A DNA stretch of 44,966 nt, taken from NCBI GenBank assembly GCA_020248945.1, contig JADCGQ010000060.1:1-44966 (forward strand), written 5' to 3'. Below, in pieces: positions 43,510-44,966 of the stretch. This stretch comes from Rubrivivax sp. Lineage in GTDB: Bacteria; Pseudomonadota; Gammaproteobacteria; Burkholderiales; Burkholderiaceae_C. The notes below the pieces were generated by a model. That model saw nothing but the letters and a program-made list of their open reading frames with translations, did not search any database and was not told the origin of the DNA. The position numbers and the translations under genes are program-made. The stretch's first letter is position 1. Each line of letters begins with the position of its first letter.

Positions 43510-44723
43510 AGACCCGCGATCTCGACCTGGTGGTGTTCGGCGCCACCGGCTTCACAGGGCGGCTGGTGGCCGAAGTGATGGCGCGGCACGGCGGCGGCGA
43601 GGGCCTGCGCTGGGCGCTGGCGGGCCGCAGCCTCGCGCGGCTGCAGGCGCTGCGCGACGAACTCGGGCTGCCCCCCGACCATCCGCTGATCGAGGCCGAC
43701 TCGGCCGATGCCGGCGCGCTGCAGCGCCTGGCTGAGCGCACCCGCGCCGTCATCACCACCGTCGGCCCGTACCAGTTGCATGGCGAGCCGCTGCTGGCCG
43801 CCTGCATCGCCGCCGGCACGCACTACCTCGACCTCTGCGGCGAGCCCGCCTGGATGGCCGCGATGATCCGCCGCCACGAGGCCCAGGCGCGTGCACGCGG
43901 TGCGCGCATCGTGTTTTCCTGCGGTTTCGACTCGGTGCCCTTCGACCTGGGCGTGCGGGCCCTGCAGCACCTGGCGCAGCAGCGCACGGGCCCGCCCTTG
44001 GCCGAGGTGCAGTCGCGCGTGCTCGTCATGAAGGGCGGTTTCTCCGGCGGCACCGCGGCCAGCCTGCTGGCCACGCTGGATGCGATGGGCCGCGACCCGC
44101 AGGCCGTGCGCGACATGGCCGACCCGTTTGCGCTGACCCCCGGCTTCAGCGGCCCACCCCAGCCCGCGCTGGCCGCCGCCACCTACGACGAGTTCCTCGG
44201 CCAGTGGAGCGCGCCCTTCGTGATGGCGCCGATCAACACCAAGAACGTGCACCGCACGCATGCGCTGCTCGGCCACCCCTGGGGCCGCGGCTTCGTCTAT
44301 GGCGAGCGCATGGCCTGCGGGGCTGGCGTCGACGGCGAGTTGCGCGCGCGCGGGCTGGCGCGGCAGGAGCGGCTGCAGAACGGCGTGCTGGCCTTCGGCC
44401 TGGGCCGCGCGCTGGTGCGCCGCTTCGTGTTGCCCAAGCCCGGCGAGGGGCCGAATGCGGCCGAGCGCGAAGCCGGGCGCTACGAGATCGTCTTCAGCGG
44501 CACCGACGCCTCGGGCCAGCGCCACCAACTGCACGCCCGCGGCCGCCGCGACCCCGGCTACGGCGCCACCAGCCGCGTGATCGTGGCCTGCGCACGCACG
44601 TTGCTGCAGCAAGGCGATGAGGCGCAAGCGGGCATCACGACCCCCGGCGCGGCGCTCGGCCTGGCTGCGCTGCCGGCCCTCCAACAACTGGCCGAGCTCC
44701 GCTTCGAACCCGTGGCCGCCTGA
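43506..44723 (+). CDS. Saccharopine dehydrogenase-like / trans-acting enoyl reductase family protein
   Basis: NAD(P)-binding oxidoreductase of 405 residues. The Rossmann fold VVFGATGFTG is at about 9-18, followed by LRWALAGRSLARLQAL and the FSCGFDSVPFDLGV segment of the family. Related proteins include saccharopine reductase-like and mycobacterial trans-acting enoyl reductases, so the reaction is not predictable. It may reduce or oxidise an amine-derived intermediate. Last gene of the operon. Its ATG at 43506 is within the transporter's stop, so the frame from 43065 is not used. No terminator is seen after it. Confidence 0.85.
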   Translation: MKTRDLDLVVFGATGFTGRLVAEVMARHGGGEGLRWALAGRSLARLQALRDELGLPPDHPLIEADSADAGALQRLAERTRAVITTVGPYQLHGEPLLAACIAAGTHYLDLCGEPAWMAAMIRRHEAQARARGARIVFSCGFDSVPFDLGVRALQHLAQQRTGPPLAEVQSRVLVMKGGFSGGTAASLLATLDAMGRDPQAVRDMADPFALTPGFSGPPQPALAAATYDEFLGQWSAPFVMAPINTKNVHRTHALLGHPWGRGFVYGERMACGAGVDGELRARGLARQERLQNGVLAFGLGRALVRRFVLPKPGEGPNAAEREAGRYEIVFSGTDASGQRHQLHARGRRDPGYGATSRVIVACARTLLQQGDEAQAGITTPGAALGLAALPALQQLAELRFEPVAA

Positions 44724-44779
44724 TTCGCTGGCTGCGCGCGGGGCTGATGACGCACCGCATCTGCTGGGTTAGATTGCCT

Positions 44780-44834
44780 GCCGCGCGTGCGGCACCGCGA
44801 TCGCGCATCAACCCCACCGGAGGAATCACCCTAA
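44780..44834 (+). promoter_or_regulatory. Leader and ribosome-binding site without a native start codon
   Basis: The hairpin GCCGC-GCGT-GCGGC (44780-44793) and a strong CACCGGAGGAATCACC (44815-44830) look like the 5' leader of a plus-strand gene, but the expected ATG is replaced by unrelated sequence from about 44831. An ATG at 44835 does follow, but its frame has poor codon use. I infer that the gene behind this leader was separated from it by an insertion. A -10-like TTAGATT is at 44769-44775. Confidence 0.4.
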
Positions 44835-44843
44835 ATGCTGCAG

Positions 44844-44966
44844 TTACCCAGGTGCCGAGAGCCTCGGCGGCGGGGTTGGCAGGCCGATCTGACCGACGAT
44901 GCGCTGGCAGATGTAGGCCAGAAGCGTGCGCCAGCGGTCAAGCTTGGGCAACTGCTCCGCAGCGGC
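44844..44966 (-). CDS. 3' end of a minus-strand gene, possibly a transposase (partial)
   Basis: Forty codons plus stop, running off the right edge. The peptide has QLPKLDRWRTLLAYICQRIV near its start and ends PPPRLSAPG. GC at the third codon position is high, in contrast with the opposite frame starting at 44835, so this strand is the coding one. The stop lies only about 13 bases from the apparent junction with the native leader at 44831, the arrangement expected when a transposase reaches nearly to the end of its element. I cannot name the IS family; another type of gene is possible. Confidence 0.5.
   Translation of the reverse strand, partial: AAAEQLPKLDRWRTLLAYICQRIVGQIGLPTPPPRLSAPG

Noticed and set aside
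44835..44966. A plus-strand frame from ATG 44835 behind a strong ribosome-binding site
   Set aside because: Codon use is poor (TTA, CGA, GTA, AGG) and the opposite strand codes far better, so I treat it as the reverse of the partial minus-strand gene.

Overview
The window is GC-rich DNA with almost no non-coding space. Its gene content and gene order point to a betaproteobacterium of the order Burkholderiales, probably near the Rubrivivax/Leptothrix/Ideonella group. The evidence is the mltG-tmk-holB-pilZ-tatD chain, a Burkholderiales-type trimeric porin, a DUF3138 porin, DUF4936, an aceA-type isocitrate lyase and a full puu/pot polyamine locus. The genus is inference. I see no rRNA, tRNA or CRISPR array.

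Layout. (1) 1-4085: a DUF1631/GGDEF/EAL regulator with an odd 5' end, followed by a remnant that resembles the C-terminus of an IS1380-type transposase. (2) 4122-9306, minus strand: LysR regulator, lipoprotein hydrolase, MipA/OmpV outer-membrane protein, quinone oxidoreductase and DUF4386 membrane protein. They form two short operons whose leaders share a 68-bp similar block. (3) 9489-10043: a truncated FAD-oxidase remnant next to an AT-rich junction, and a 69-aa conserved small protein. (4) 10182-14774, minus strand: the housekeeping chain mltG-tmk-holB-pilZ-tatD plus a secreted ankyrin protein. ygfZ and a DUF4936 gene diverge from it. (5) 16077-18383, minus strand: a thioesterase-GNAT fusion, an HSL-type hydrolase and a cysteine-rich lipoprotein. 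(6) 18666-20894: a GntR(YtrA)-ABC transporter operon, convergent with aceA (isocitrate lyase), whose upstream region carries a promoter overlaid by palindromes. (7) 22520-27196: a class I glutamine amidotransferase, an agmatinase-family ureohydrolase, a porin and a Sel1-repeat protein.

(8) 27215-44723 is the most striking part: a divergent Lrp/AsnC regulator and then fifteen plus-strand genes, many overlapping by 1-4 bases. They encode two class III aminotransferases, PuuB-, PuuD-, PuuA- and PuuC-like enzymes, a PotFGHI-like ABC importer, a DUF3138 outer-membrane porin, a second (type III) glutamine-synthetase homologue, an EamA transporter and a saccharopine-reductase-like protein. Together they could carry polyamines across both membranes and degrade them to GABA or succinate-level products, by glutamylation (PuuA-PuuB-PuuC-PuuD) and by direct transamination (SpuC-like). 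The agmatinase family gene about 4 kb upstream could supply putrescine from agmatine.

The right edge (44844-44966) holds the 3' end of a minus-strand gene, possibly a transposase. It directly abuts a ribosome-binding site that has no matching native start codon.
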